From Jatrophihabitans_A sp035248685 (lineage in GTDB: Bacteria > Actinomycetota > Actinomycetes > Mycobacteriales > Jatrophihabitantaceae): DNA of 64,000 bases. The DNA lies in contig DATFHF010000073.1 in the NCBI GenBank assembly GCA_035248685.1, positions 20,062-84,061 of the forward strand, read 5' to 3'. Position 1 is the first letter of the stretch. Every line of letters begins with the position of its first letter. Shown one piece after another: positions 39,439 to 50,250 of the stretch. The notes under the pieces were generated by a model. It was not told where the DNA came from. It saw only the letters and a list, made by a program, of their open reading frames with translations, and searched no databases. Both the position numbers and the translations under genes were made by a program.

Positions 39439-40217
39439 GCGATCTCCCCGGCTCGTTCGTCGATGCCGAAGCTGGTATCGGTGAAGCCGCCACCGACCAG
39501 GTCGAGCGATCCGGCCGGACCAGCGTCGAAGTCCAGCTCGAAGTGGCCGGCATCGTCCTGCGGGTGGTAGCCCAACCGCTCACCGGCGGCCAGCGACCAC
39601 CAACGTTCGGAGTTGGCAGAGATGCCCCAGATCAGCGCGTAACCCAGCGTCGGACTGCGCAGGCAGGCATCCACCAGCCGGGCACAGTCCGCCGGCGACA
39701 GCCAACTCGCCAGCGAGCGCCGGTCCGGCGGGCGTTCGGCGAAGGTGCCGATCCGCAAGCAGGCCACCTCAAAGCCGTACCGGTCGCAGTAGTAGCGGGC
39801 GAGTGCCTCACCGAAGACCTTGCTCACCCCGTACAGCGTGTCCGGACGGGGCGGGGTGTCTGCCGGCAGCTGACCGGAGTCGCCCGGCCGGCGAGTAAAG
39901 CCCACCGCGTGGTTGGACGAGGCGTACACCAGCCGCCGCACACCGGCCCGCCGGGCGGCTTCGAACAGCTGGAAGGTGCCTTCGATGTTCGAGTCCCGGA
40001 TCACCGGCCAAGCCACCTCGGTCGGCTGCCCGGCAAGATGCACTACCGCCTCGATCCCGGCCATCGCGTGGTCCAGCGCGGCCGGATCGGTCAGCTCACC
40101 GACCACGTCCGCCCCGGCCCTCCGATCGAAGCCCCGCACCTGCCAGCCCAGCGCAGGCAGTCGCTCCCGCAATGCCGACCCGATCCGGCCCTGCGAACCG
40201 GTAAGCAGGACGGTCAC
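39435..40217 (-). CDS. NAD-dependent epimerase/uronate-dehydrogenase-like extended SDR
   Basis: 260 residues, extended short-chain dehydrogenase. The dinucleotide motif TGSQGRIG is at about 6-13, VVHLAGQP near 60, the catalytic Ser in VYASSNHAVG (about 98) and the YGVSK catalytic Tyr-Lys near 128-132. The pattern (SSNHAVG, GVSKVFGEALARYY, RIGTF) matches uronate dehydrogenases, which oxidise galacturonate or glucuronate with NAD, but the group is wide. The stop overlaps pmmB by 4 nt, so it is in the punA-SDR-pmmB operon; a link to nucleoside sugars is not obvious. Two MIRU-like repeats separate it from punA. Confidence 0.88.
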   Translation of the reverse strand: MTVLLTGSQGRIGSALRERLPALGWQVRGFDRRAGADVVGELTDPAALDHAMAGIEAVVHLAGQPTEVAWPVIRDSNIEGTFQLFEAARRAGVRRLVYASSNHAVGFTRRPGDSGQLPADTPPRPDTLYGVSKVFGEALARYYCDRYGFEVACLRIGTFAERPPDRRSLASWLSPADCARLVDACLRSPTLGYALIWGISANSERWWSLAAGERLGYHPQDDAGHFELDFDAGPAGSLDLVGGGFTDTSFGIDERAGEIA

Positions 40218-40226
40218 AGCACTATC

Positions 40227-40300
40227 GGCTCTTCGCGCGAGCGCTCATCGCCGGGTTCGCTCCGCTCCTCGGCCCTAGCGGGCCTGCGATGCTCACTCAC
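40227..40300. repeat. MIRU-like repeat, copy A of tandem pair
   Basis: 74 bp. Minus-strand ends GTGAGTGAGCATCGCAGG and GGCGATGAGCGCTCGCGCGA, with GAGGAGCGGAGCGAA in the middle. It lies 10 bp before the GTG start of the SDR gene and 10 bp after copy B. Confidence 0.75.
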
Positions 40301-40310
40301 AGAATCTTTG

Positions 40311-40387
40311 GGCTCTTCGCGCGAGCGCTCATCGCTGGTATTCGCTCCGCTCCTCGCTCGCTGGCGCTCGCTGCGATGCTCACTCAT
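40311..40387. repeat. MIRU-like repeat, copy B of tandem pair
   Basis: 77 bp, near-identical ends to copy A (ATGAGTGAGCATCGCAG and GCGATGAGCGCTCGCGCGAA), middle GAGGAGCGGAGCGAATACC. The TGA of its first ATGA is the stop codon of punA, the same stop/start fit seen in mycobacterial interspersed repeats. Confidence 0.75.
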
Positions 40388-41235
40388 AGCCGCGCGATCA
40401 ACTCGACCAGCAGGCTGCCCGCTCGCTCGGCCGCGGCCTTGCCGGCGGCCAGCACCTCGGCATGGTTCAGCGGTTCGCCGGTAATCCCGGCGGCCTGGTT
40501 GGTGACCAGCGAGATGCCCAGCACCTCCGAGCCCTCGGCATGGGCGGCGATCGCCTCCAGCGCGGTCGACATCCCCACCAGGTCCGCGCCGAGAATCCGG
40601 GCCATCCGAACCTCGGCCGGCGTCTCGTAATGCGGCCCGGGGAACTGGGCGTACACGCCCTCGGCCAGACTCGGATCGATCTCACGCATCAGCGCACGCA
40701 GCCGAGCCGAGTACAGGTCGGTCAGATCCACGAACCGAGCGCCGACCAGCGGCGAGGTGGCGGTCAGGTTCAGGTGGTCGGAAATCAGCACCGGCTGCCC
40801 CACGCTCAAGTCCGACCGCAGCCCACCGCAGCCATTGGTCAGCACGATCACCGTGCAGCCGGCGGCCGCCGCCACTCGCACTCCGTGCACCACCGCGGCT
40901 ACCCCGCGGCCCTCGTAGAAGTGGGTTCGGCCGACGAAGACCAGCACCCGCTTGCCGTGCACCAGCAACGACCGGATGGTGCCGGCGTGCCCGGCCACTG
41001 CCGGCGGACTGAAACCGGGCAGCTCGGTGCTCGGAAACTCAATGTCGATGCCCGTCGCATCGCCGCCATGCTCGGCCCGCGCCTGCCGCGCCAGCTCCTC
41101 GACGGCGGGCAACCAGCCCGAACCGAGTACCAACGCGACATGGTGCCGATCCGCGCCGGTGCGTCGGGCCAGTGCCTCGGCGGCCGACTGCGCGGCGGCC
41201 TGTGGGTCGAGCGTGCTCTCAGCGGTCGCGGTCAC
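40384..41235 (-). CDS. punA: Purine-nucleoside phosphorylase (trimeric type)
   Basis: 283 residues. Phosphate-binding Ser in LVLGSGW (about 35-41), GRTHFYEGRG (about 100), substrate segment LTNGCGGLRSDLSVG and YAQFPGPHYETPAEVRMARI (about 196-215), then GADLVGMSTALE and GISLVTNQAAG with the base-binding Asn. The trimeric class splits guanosine/inosine and deoxy analogues to the base and (deoxy)ribose 1-phosphate. It starts the operon punA-SDR-pmmB, giving pentose 1-phosphate to the mutase. GTG 41235 follows TACGCT plus 6 nt. Its stop lies in a repeat. Confidence 0.94.
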   Translation of the reverse strand: MTATAESTLDPQAAAQSAAEALARRTGADRHHVALVLGSGWLPAVEELARQARAEHGGDATGIDIEFPSTELPGFSPPAVAGHAGTIRSLLVHGKRVLVFVGRTHFYEGRGVAAVVHGVRVAAAAGCTVIVLTNGCGGLRSDLSVGQPVLISDHLNLTATSPLVGARFVDLTDLYSARLRALMREIDPSLAEGVYAQFPGPHYETPAEVRMARILGADLVGMSTALEAIAAHAEGSEVLGISLVTNQAAGITGEPLNHAEVLAAGKAAAERAGSLLVELIARL

Positions 41236-41241
41236 GGCAAG

Positions 41242-41247
41242 AGCGTA
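41242..41247 (-). promoter_or_regulatory. Predicted -10 (TACGCT) of leaderless punA operon
   Basis: TACGCT, CTTGCC, GTG 41235. Confidence 0.5.
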
Positions 41248-41309
41248 GTTGGCGAGAGATGAACCACGACATCGAGCCGGGCCCGATGTTCGGCCCTACC
41301 ATTCGGCAC

Positions 41310-43159
41310 ATGGACGAGCCCGATCAGGACGGCCACAGCGCGGCGTCGCTGGCGCTGGCGGCTGGCCTTCCGGTCGCCGGACGGGACGACTGGCGCGCGC
41401 TGGTCGCGGCCGTGCTCGCCAAGTCCGGGGTGCCGGTGGCCGATCCGAACGCGCCGGAGGACGCCCTGGCGCACGCCGGCTACGACGGGTTCGAGATCCT
41501 TCCGCTCTACACCGCGGAGGACCGGCCGGCCGGCTGGGAGGCCGGCGCCCCGGGCCACCCGCCGTTCGTCCGCGGCGCTCGGCCATCGGGAGCGGGAGGC
41601 TGGGACGTCCGGCAACGGCATGCCGACCCGGATCCCGAGCTGACCAACCGCGCCGTGCTGGCGGACCTGGCCAACGGGGTCAGCTCGCTGTGGCTGGTGC
41701 TGGGCGACGGGGGCCTGGCGGTATCGGATCTGGCCACTGCGCTGGCCGGCGTACAGCTAGACCTGGCACCGATCGTGCTGGACGCCGGTGACCAAACGCT
41801 GTCCGCGGCGGCGGAGTTGTTCAAGCTGGCCGACTCGCTGCCGGTCGGCGAGCTGCGCGGCGGCCTCGGCGCGGACCCGATCGGCTGGGCCGCCCGGACC
41901 GGGACGGCACCGGACCTCACAACCGCGGTCCGAGCCGCCGAGTTGGCCGCCGACTACCCGGAGCTGGTGCCGATCACCGTGGACGCCACGGTGTACCACG
42001 ACGCCGGCGGCAGCGACAGCACCGAGCTGGCGATCAGTATGGCGGCCGGGGTGGGCTACCTACGTGCACTGACCGAGGCCGGCCACGGGCTGGCCGACGC
42101 CTTCGCAAGCCTGGAATTTCGTTACGCGGTAACGGCAAATCAGTTCGACTCGATCATCAAGCTGCGGGCCGCCCGAATGCTCTGGGACCGGATCGGCGAG
42201 CTGTCCGGCCCGTCGTCGGGCCGGCGCGGCCAGCGCCAGCACGCCGTCACCTCGGCGGCGATGTTCAGCCGGCGGGATCCGTGGGTGAACATCCTGCGCG
42301 CCACCGTCGGTTGCTTCGCGGCGGCGGTCGGCGGCGCGGAGGCGATCACGGTCATCCCGTTCGACTCGGCGCTCGGGCTGCCGGACGAGCTCGGCCGGCG
42401 GATCGCCCGCAACACCCAATCCGTGCTGCACGACGAGTCGAGCCTGGCCAGGGTCAGCGATCCGGCAGGCGGCTCCTACTACGTCGAGGCAGGCACCGAG
42501 CAATTGGCTGAGGCGGCCTGGCAGAAGTTCACCGAGCTGGAACGCGACGGCGGGCTACCGGCGGCGTCCGGCGCGCTGGCCGAGCGGCTGGCGCAGGATT
42601 GGCAGCGCCGGCAACAGGATCTGGCCCACCGACGGGTCCGGCTGATCGGCGTCACCGAGTACGCCAGCCTCGACGAGCAGCCGCTGACCAGACGGCCAAG
42701 CCCAACGCCTGCCGCTGGCGGTCTGCCCAGGCATCGCTACGCCGAACCGTTCGAGGCGCTGCGCGACCGCTCCGACGAGCTGCTGGCAAGCCGCGGCAGC
42801 CGTCCGAGGATCTTCCTGGCCGCGCTCGGACCCGCAGCCGCGCATGCCGCCCGGGCCGGTTTCGTCCGCAACCTGGCCCAGGTCGGCGGAATCGAACCGG
42901 TGCTCGGCACCGGCGGCCCGGACGAGCTGGCGGCCGCCTTCACCGCCAGCGGGGCGGCGGTCGGCTGCCTGTGTTCCACCGACCACAACTACGCCGAGCA
43001 GGCGGGCCCGGTGGTGGCAGCCCTAAGAGCGGCCGGCGCCCGACAGGTGTGGTTGGCGGGTCGTCCCGACATAGCTGCCGAGCTGGGCGTCGACGCGGCC
43101 GTCTATCAAGGCTGCGACGTGCTGGCCAGCCTGCACGCACTGTACGAACTGGTGCCGGC

Positions 43160-43163
<4 letters not shown>
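41310..43163 (+). CDS. mutA: Methylmalonyl-CoA mutase, small (beta) subunit
   Basis: 617 residues from ATG 41310. The TIM-barrel CoA-binding domain covers about 20-430 (DGFEILPLYTAED; GYLRALTEAGHGLADAFASL; FDSIIKLRAARMLWDRIGEL; VIPFDSALGLPDELGRRI; VSDPAGGSYYVEAGTEQLA). The C-terminal flavodoxin-like domain (about 490-617) lacks the DxHxxG cobalamin motif, as in all small subunits, so it stabilises MutB. The start is chosen by TACCAT 7 nt upstream; ATG 41259 or 41286 would add 17 or 8 residues. It is divergent from punA. ATGA overlap with mutB. Confidence 0.93.
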
Positions 43164-45345
<2,182 letters not shown>

Positions 45346-45346
<1 letters not shown>

Positions 45347-46368
45347 TGACAGCGCACTCCGAACTGGCCGAACAGGTGCTGGCCGGTGACCGGGCCGGTA
45401 TCGCGCGGGCGATCACCCTGGTGGAATCCAGCCGGGCCGAGCACCGGGCCGAGGCCCAGCAACTGCTCGCGGCGCTACTGCCGGACACCGGCCGGGCCCA
45501 GCGGATCGGCATCACCGGCGTGCCCGGGGTCGGCAAGTCCACCTTCATCGACACCCTCGGCAGCAACCTGACCGCGGCCGGGCACCGGGTAGCGGTGCTC
45601 GCGGTCGACCCGTCCTCGACGGTCAGCGGTGGCAGCATCCTCGGCGACAAGACCCGGATGACGCGGCTGGCGACCGACCCGGCCGCCTTCATTCGACCCT
45701 CGCCGACCTCCGGCACGCTCGGTGGAGTGGCCCGGGCCACCCGGGAAACCATGCTGGTGATGGAGGCGGCCGGCTACGACATCGTGCTGGTGGAGACGGT
45801 CGGCGTCGGGCAGTCCGAGCACGTCGTCGCCGACATGGTCGACACCTTCCTGTTCCTGACGCTGGCCCGTACCGGCGACCAGCTCCAGGGCATGAAACGC
45901 GGCATCCTGGAACTAGCCGACGTGATCGCGGTGAACAAGACCGACGGCGAGCATCGGGAACCGTCCGAGCGGGCGGCCCGCGAGCTGTCGGCGGCATTGC
46001 GGCTGTTGCGCACCGGCTCGGGGGAGTGGCAGACCCCGGTGCTGACCTGCAGTGCGCTGGACAACACCGGACTGGACCGGGTCTGGAAGCACGTGCAGCG
46101 GCACCGGGACAAGCTGATCGCCGACGATCAGCTCGACCGCAAGCGCAATCGACAGCTGGTGGAGTGGACCCGCTCGATGGTGCGTGACCAGCTGCTGGAC
46201 CGGCTGCGCACCCCGGCCGCCCGGCAGCTGAGCGCGGCGGCCGAACGGGCAGTGCTGGCCGGCGAGCTGACCCCGGCCCAGGCCGCCGAGCAGATTGTGG
46301 CCGGTCTCGGTGCCGCGGCGGTCGACCACGGGCGCGCCGCCGAACGCCCGCCTAATAACGACGGGTAG
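45346..46368 (+). CDS. meaB: Methylmalonyl-CoA mutase-associated GTPase MeaB (ArgK family)
   Basis: 340 residues, G3E GTPase. P-loop GVPGVGKST (about 58-66), switch GDKTRMTRLATDP and FIRPSPTSGTLGG, Walker B VLVETVGVGQSE and guanine motif NKTDGE. MeaB checks cofactor identity and protects MutAB against inactivation, using GTP. TGATG overlap with mutB ties their translation. The C-terminal helices (about 255-340) are the dimer arm. Its stop codon TAG forms part of the predicted -10 of the next gene. Confidence 0.95.
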
Positions 46369-46371
46369 GGT
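46366..46371 (+). promoter_or_regulatory. Predicted -10 (TAGGGT) of leaderless amidohydrolase gene
   Basis: TAGGGT, GCTTAG, GTG 46378. The hexamer includes the meaB stop codon. The same TAGGGT precedes the thioesterase gene at 50239. Confidence 0.5.
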
Positions 46372-46377
46372 GCTTAG

Positions 46378-47568
46378 GTGCATCGGAGCTCACTTCACGA
46401 CCAGGCCCAGCGGTGGCTGGCCGACCATGGCCAGCAGCTGATCGACTGGCGGCGGGACCTGCACACCCACCCCGAGGTGGCCTTCGCGGAGCACCGCACT
46501 ACCGAACTGATCATGACCACGCTGGCCGGCTTCGGATTGGCCCCCCGCAGGTTGTCCAGCGGCACCGGCGTGCTGGTGGACATCGGCCCGGGACCGGATT
46601 ACGTCGCGTTACGCGCAGACATCGACGCACTGCCGCTGCTGGACCGCAAGCGGGTCGAGTACGCCTCGCGCAATCCCGGTGCCTGCCACGCCTGCGGGCA
46701 CGACGCGCACACCGCCATCCTGCTGGGGGTGGCCGGCTGCCTGACCGCCGCCGACGAACTGCCCGGCTCGGTGCGGCTGATCTTCCAACCGGCCGAAGAG
46801 CGGATGCCCGGCGGCGCGGACACCGCGGTGGCCGACGGCGCGCTGCGCGGGGCGAGCGCCGTCTTCGCGTTGCACTGCGACCCGAAGCTCGAGGTGGGCC
46901 GGTTTGGGCTGCGGGCCGGCCCGATCACCGCCTCGTTCAATCAGCTGGACATCGAGGTGTGCGGCCCCGGTGGGCATACCGCCCGTCCGCACCTGACGGT
47001 GGATGTGGTGTACGCACTGGGCAAACTCATCACCGAGCTGCCCGGCCTGCTGTCCCGGCGGATCGATCCGCGGGCCGCGGTGTCGCTGGTCTGGGGGTCG
47101 GTCGCCGCCGGCTCGGCGCCGAATGCGGTGCCCACCAGCGGCCGGCTGAGCGGCACCCTGCGGATGCTGGACGGCCTGTACTGGGACCAGCTGTCCGACA
47201 TCGTCACCGAGTTGGCTGAGCAGGTGATTGCCCCGACCGGTGCCACTATCAAGGTCGATTACGACCCCGGGGTGCCGGCGGTCGTCAACGACGGCACCAT
47301 GGTGGCGGTCCAAACCCAGGCGGCGGTCACAGCGTTCGGGCCGGAGTCGGTGTCCGACACCCCGCAGTCGATGGGTGGCGAGGACTTCGCCTGGTACCTC
47401 CAGACGGTGCCGGGCGCGTTGGCTCGGCTGGGCGTTCGCTCGCCCGGCGGGGCCCCGCTGCCCGACCTGCACACCTCCGACTTCGACCTGGACGAGCGGG
47501 CGCTGGCGATCGGCGTGCGGTTCACCGCGGCGATCCTGGACGAACTCTGGCGGCCGGTCACCGGCTAA
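46378..47568 (+). CDS. M20-family amidohydrolase (AmiA/AmiB, carboxypeptidase-like)
   Basis: 396 residues of the M20D type. Metal ligands: ACHACGHDAHTAILLG (about 99-114), Glu pair in QPAEERMPGGA (about 140), His in FALHCDPKLEVG and in PNAVP/late SMGGEDFAWYL. The dimerisation domain lies at about 185-300. M20D enzymes hydrolyse N-acyl amino acids or related amides. Mycobacteria have amiA1/amiB1 in this same place, between deoD and lpdA; only one copy is present here. No signal peptide. The GTG start is supported by the leaderless promoter. Confidence 0.9.
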   Translation: MHRSSLHDQAQRWLADHGQQLIDWRRDLHTHPEVAFAEHRTTELIMTTLAGFGLAPRRLSSGTGVLVDIGPGPDYVALRADIDALPLLDRKRVEYASRNPGACHACGHDAHTAILLGVAGCLTAADELPGSVRLIFQPAEERMPGGADTAVADGALRGASAVFALHCDPKLEVGRFGLRAGPITASFNQLDIEVCGPGGHTARPHLTVDVVYALGKLITELPGLLSRRIDPRAAVSLVWGSVAAGSAPNAVPTSGRLSGTLRMLDGLYWDQLSDIVTELAEQVIAPTGATIKVDYDPGVPAVVNDGTMVAVQTQAAVTAFGPESVSDTPQSMGGEDFAWYLQTVPGALARLGVRSPGGAPLPDLHTSDFDLDERALAIGVRFTAAILDELWRPVTG

Positions 47569-47576
47569 CTGCCGGA

Positions 47577-48026
47577 TCAGCCGATCGAGCGGCAGGCGCG
47601 CGAGCGCAACTCCTCGACGTAGTCGGCCGGTGCGCCGGCGGCCTCGGCAGCCTCGGCGATCAATCCGAGGTAGCGGGCCGACGGCAGGCCGCCCTCGTAG
47701 CCGTTGAGCACGTAGGTCCAGGCCAGCACATCGCCCTCCAGCGTGGACACCCGCAGCCGGGTGGTGCGGTACAGCCCGGTGTCGGCGCTTTCCCACTTAT
47801 CCAAGGCGATTCGGTCGCGCGGCGTGATGTCATACAGGCCGACGAACACCGCGCCGCCCGGTTCCTCGACCAGGGTTGCCAGCGCACCCTCCCAGCCGAG
47901 ATCCTCGCCACCGAAGGTCAGCCGCCAATGCGGTAGCCAGCCCGTCCCGGCGAACGGCGAATGCGGACACCGGGTGCGCATCTGAGCCGGATCCAGATTG
48001 GATCCATAGGCGGCGTAGAGGGGCAC
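47577..48026 (-). CDS. Gamma-glutamylcyclotransferase-like protein
   Basis: 149 residues from GTG 48026. The GGCT fold signature is YAAYGSNLDPAQMRTRCPHS (about 3-22), with the oxyanion YGSN; the catalytic acid candidate is the Glu in LDKWESADTGLYRTTRL (about 75). It may release pyroglutamate from gamma-glutamyl compounds, or act on related amide bonds; substrate unknown. The mycobacterial equivalent lies between lpdA and amiA1 too (Rv3304). The open frame extends far upstream only as antisense of lpdA. TACGCT lies 8 nt before the GTG. Confidence 0.85.
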   Translation of the reverse strand: MPLYAAYGSNLDPAQMRTRCPHSPFAGTGWLPHWRLTFGGEDLGWEGALATLVEEPGGAVFVGLYDITPRDRIALDKWESADTGLYRTTRLRVSTLEGDVLAWTYVLNGYEGGLPSARYLGLIAEAAEAAGAPADYVEELRSRACRSIG

Positions 48027-48095
48027 GATTAGGCAGCGTACCGATTCCACCGGCCAACTCGTGAGCCCCGGGGATTCGGGGTTCGAGCGGCCCGG

Positions 48096-48101
48096 GACAA
48101 T
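48096..48101 (+). promoter_or_regulatory. Predicted -10 (GACAAT) of leaderless lpdA
   Basis: GACAAT, GACCGG, GTG 48108; matches the mca promoter layout. Confidence 0.45.
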
Positions 48102-48107
48102 GACCGG

Positions 48108-49511
48108 GTGACGAGAATCGCGATCATCGGCGGCGGTCCGGCCGGCTACGAGGCGGCGCAGGTCGCTGCCGGCCTGGACGCTCAGGTCACCGTGGTGGAG
48201 TCCGACGGCATCGGCGGCGCCTGCGTGCTCTATGACTGCGTGCCGTCCAAGACGCTGATCGCCACCTCGGAGAAGGTGACCGCGATGCGTGACGCGCCGG
48301 CGCTCGGGGTGTGCACCGCCGGCGGACCTGACGTCAGCGTGCAATTGGCGCTGGTAAACCAGCGAGTCCGAGAGCTGGCGGCGACCCAGTCCAGCGACAT
48401 CCACCAGCGGTTGGTCCGGGCCGGTGTGACGCTGATCCGCGGCCGGGCCCGGTTCGCCGAAACCCAGCGGGGACGGACCTTCGACATCGACGTCGAGGTC
48501 GAGCCGGGCCGGCGGGAGCAGCTGGCCGCCGACGTGGTGCTGCTGGCCACCGGTGGCACGCCCCGGGTGCTGCCGGGCGCCGAACCGGACGGTGAGCGGA
48601 TCCTGTCCTGGCGCCAGGTCTATGACCTCAAGGAGTTGCCGCGGCACCTGGTCGTGGTGGGTTCCGGGGTGACCGGCGCGGAATTCGCCTCCGCGTACAG
48701 CGAAATGGGGGTTCCGGTCACGCTGGTGTCCAGTCGGCAGAAGGTGCTGCCGGGCGAGGATCCGGACGCCGCGGACGTCATCGAGCAGGTGTTCACCGCG
48801 CACGGCGGGACGCTGATGAAGCAGGCCCGAGCCGCGTCGGTGAACCGGACCGCGGACGGCGTCGAGGTCCAGCTGACCGACGGCCGAACGGTGCCCGGCT
48901 CGCATGCCCTGATGTGCGTGGGTTCGGTGCCCAACACCGCGGATCTCGGCCTGGAACACGTCGGCCTGGCGCTCGACCCGGCCGGCTTCGTCCAGGTCGA
49001 TCGGGTTTCCCGCACTGCCGTACCGGGCATCTACGCCGCCGGTGACTGCACCGGCGTGCTGCTGCTGGCCTCGGTCGCCGCCATGCAAGGACGGGTCGCA
49101 ATGTGGCACGCACTCGGTGAGGCGGTGCAGCCGCTGCGGTTGAAGACGGTCGCAGCCAACGTGTTCACCCATCCCGAGATCGCCACCGTGGGCATCGGAC
49201 ACGACGCGGTGACCTCCGGCCTGGTGCCGGCCCGCACCGTGGTGCTGCCGCTGACCGGCAACGCCCGGGCCAAGATGCAGGGGGTGGCGGAGGGCTACGT
49301 GAAGATGTATTGCCGGCCGGCCACCGGCGTGGTGATCGGCGGATCGGTGGTGGCGCCGCAAGCCTCCGAACTGATCCAGCCGATAGCGATGGCCGTGCAG
49401 TTGGGCCTCACCGTCAACCAAGTGGCCGCCACCTTCACTGTTTACCCTTCTATTTCAGGCTCAGTCACCGAGGCGGCTCGCCAGCTCATGCACCACGACG
49501 ACTTGGACTAG
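48108..49511 (+). CDS. lpdA: NAD(P)H-quinone dehydrogenase of the LpdA type (flavoprotein disulfide reductase family)
   Basis: 467 residues. FAD motif IIGGGPAGYEAAQVA (about 6-20), NAD motif VVGSGVTGAEFASAY (about 185) and GIYAAGDCTG (about 307). The redox loop reads GGACVLYDCVPSKT, with Cys39 and Cys44 spaced as in true disulfide reductases; as I recall, mycobacterial LpdA has only the second Cys. The C-terminal His-Glu dyad (HPT..E) is missing: the place reads TVYPSISGSVTEAA. M. tuberculosis LpdA is not a lipoamide dehydrogenase but a quinone reductase, and this protein matches it along its length. Location between GGCT and others matches Rv3303c-Rv3304. Confidence 0.9.
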   Translation: MTRIAIIGGGPAGYEAAQVAAGLDAQVTVVESDGIGGACVLYDCVPSKTLIATSEKVTAMRDAPALGVCTAGGPDVSVQLALVNQRVRELAATQSSDIHQRLVRAGVTLIRGRARFAETQRGRTFDIDVEVEPGRREQLAADVVLLATGGTPRVLPGAEPDGERILSWRQVYDLKELPRHLVVVGSGVTGAEFASAYSEMGVPVTLVSSRQKVLPGEDPDAADVIEQVFTAHGGTLMKQARAASVNRTADGVEVQLTDGRTVPGSHALMCVGSVPNTADLGLEHVGLALDPAGFVQVDRVSRTAVPGIYAAGDCTGVLLLASVAAMQGRVAMWHALGEAVQPLRLKTVAANVFTHPEIATVGIGHDAVTSGLVPARTVVLPLTGNARAKMQGVAEGYVKMYCRPATGVVIGGSVVAPQASELIQPIAMAVQLGLTVNQVAATFTVYPSISGSVTEAARQLMHHDDLD

Positions 49512-49531
49512 AACTGAAGGGACTACGACCG

Positions 49532-49879
49532 ATGGACGTCTCACCGGAGCAAATCGAGCGGTCACGCCGCACCATCCAGGCGGCTCGGGTTTTCGCCGAC
49601 AACTCCGAGGCGATCCTCGCGCACGTGCAAAAGCTGCCTGAGGATCATGTGGTGGTGGCGGTGGTGACCGAGGATCACGTCTTCGCCGGCGTGCATCACG
49701 TGTCCCGGCTGGACCTGGTGGAGCGGGTGCCTGAGCTGGAAGGCCCGAACGGCTGGTCGATGCTGTTCTCGCCCGGCGCCGACCAGGCGCACGTCACCGC
49801 CCGGACCGACGAGATGATCTCGCTGGCGGACAAGCGGATCGAGATGATGTCGCGGATCGCCGGCCGCCGCAAAACTTAG
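49532..49879 (+). CDS. Conserved small hypothetical protein
   Basis: 115 residues from ATG 49532 (GAAGGGA about 10 nt upstream). No signal or membrane segment. The N-terminal helix (EQIERSRRTIQAARVFADNS) is followed by strands (HVVVAVVTEDHVFAGVHHV) and a C-terminal helix with DEMISLADKRIEMMSRIAGRR. I recognise no family. It follows lpdA by 20 nt on the same strand and may be co-transcribed with it. Confidence 0.6.
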   Translation: MDVSPEQIERSRRTIQAARVFADNSEAILAHVQKLPEDHVVVAVVTEDHVFAGVHHVSRLDLVERVPELEGPNGWSMLFSPGADQAHVTARTDEMISLADKRIEMMSRIAGRRKT

Positions 49880-49888
49880 GGGTGCCGG

Positions 49889-50221
49889 TCAATCCGGGTC
49901 GGGGCCCTGCGGCGGCATCATGCCGTGCTGGCGAAGTCGCCGGTCACGCAGCTCGTCGCCGTAGGCCAACCCGACGAACAGCGGGCCGAGTACCACGAAC
50001 AACGCGGCGTAGATCCGGATCTCCAGTGGCCCGGGCAGCAACAGCAGCACGGTGACCGGTAGCACGGCGAACAGCATGATCCGGCCGACCTCACGCAGTC
50101 GCCAGTCCGGCCCGGTGAGGTCGGCGAACACCCAGTCATGGAAGCGTTCCGGCAAGGTGGCACCGAAGGCGTAGGCCAGCCAGCGCAGCACGCCCGGATG
50201 CTCGCTCGGTGCGGGACTCAC
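49889..50221 (-). CDS. DUF5313-like small membrane protein
   Basis: 110 residues. RWLAYAFGATLPERFHDWVFADLTG at the N-terminus resembles the DUF5313 family of mycobacteria and relatives; two helices follow (IMLFAVLPVTVLLLL and IYAALFVVLGPLFVGLAYG, about 48-85), then a basic C-terminus (ELRDRRLRQHG). Of two adjacent GTG codons I chose the second (50221) because it lies exactly 6 nt after the CAGACT hexamer; GTG 50224 adds one residue. Function unknown. It is divergent from the thioesterase gene, start to start 29 bp. Confidence 0.75.
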   Translation of the reverse strand: MSPAPSEHPGVLRWLAYAFGATLPERFHDWVFADLTGPDWRLREVGRIMLFAVLPVTVLLLLPGPLEIRIYAALFVVLGPLFVGLAYGDELRDRRLRQHGMMPPQGPDPD

Positions 50222-50227
50222 CACACC

Positions 50228-50233
50228 AGTCTG
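50228..50233 (-). promoter_or_regulatory. Predicted -10 (CAGACT) of leaderless DUF5313 gene
   Basis: CAGACT, GGTGTG, GTG 50221. The hexamer is one base from TAGACT of arfB and deoC. Confidence 0.4.
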
Positions 50234-50238
50234 ACCGT

Positions 50239-50244
50239 TAGGGT
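50239..50244 (+). promoter_or_regulatory. Predicted -10 (TAGGGT) of leaderless thioesterase gene
   Basis: TAGGGT, CGGGCG, GTG 50251. It is back-to-back with the CAGACT hexamer of the divergent gene. Confidence 0.5.
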
Positions 50245-50250
50245 CGGGCG

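Noticed and set aside
41236..41309. Cobalamin riboswitch before mutA
   Set aside because: Only about 75 bp separate mutA from punA; there is no B12 box and the promoter spacing suggests almost no 5' leader.
47577..49421. Very long minus-strand open frame of 614 codons
   Set aside because: Only the first 450 bp (47577-48026) encode a recognisable protein. The rest is antisense to lpdA and reads as His/Arg/Gly-rich shadow sequence caused by high third-position GC.
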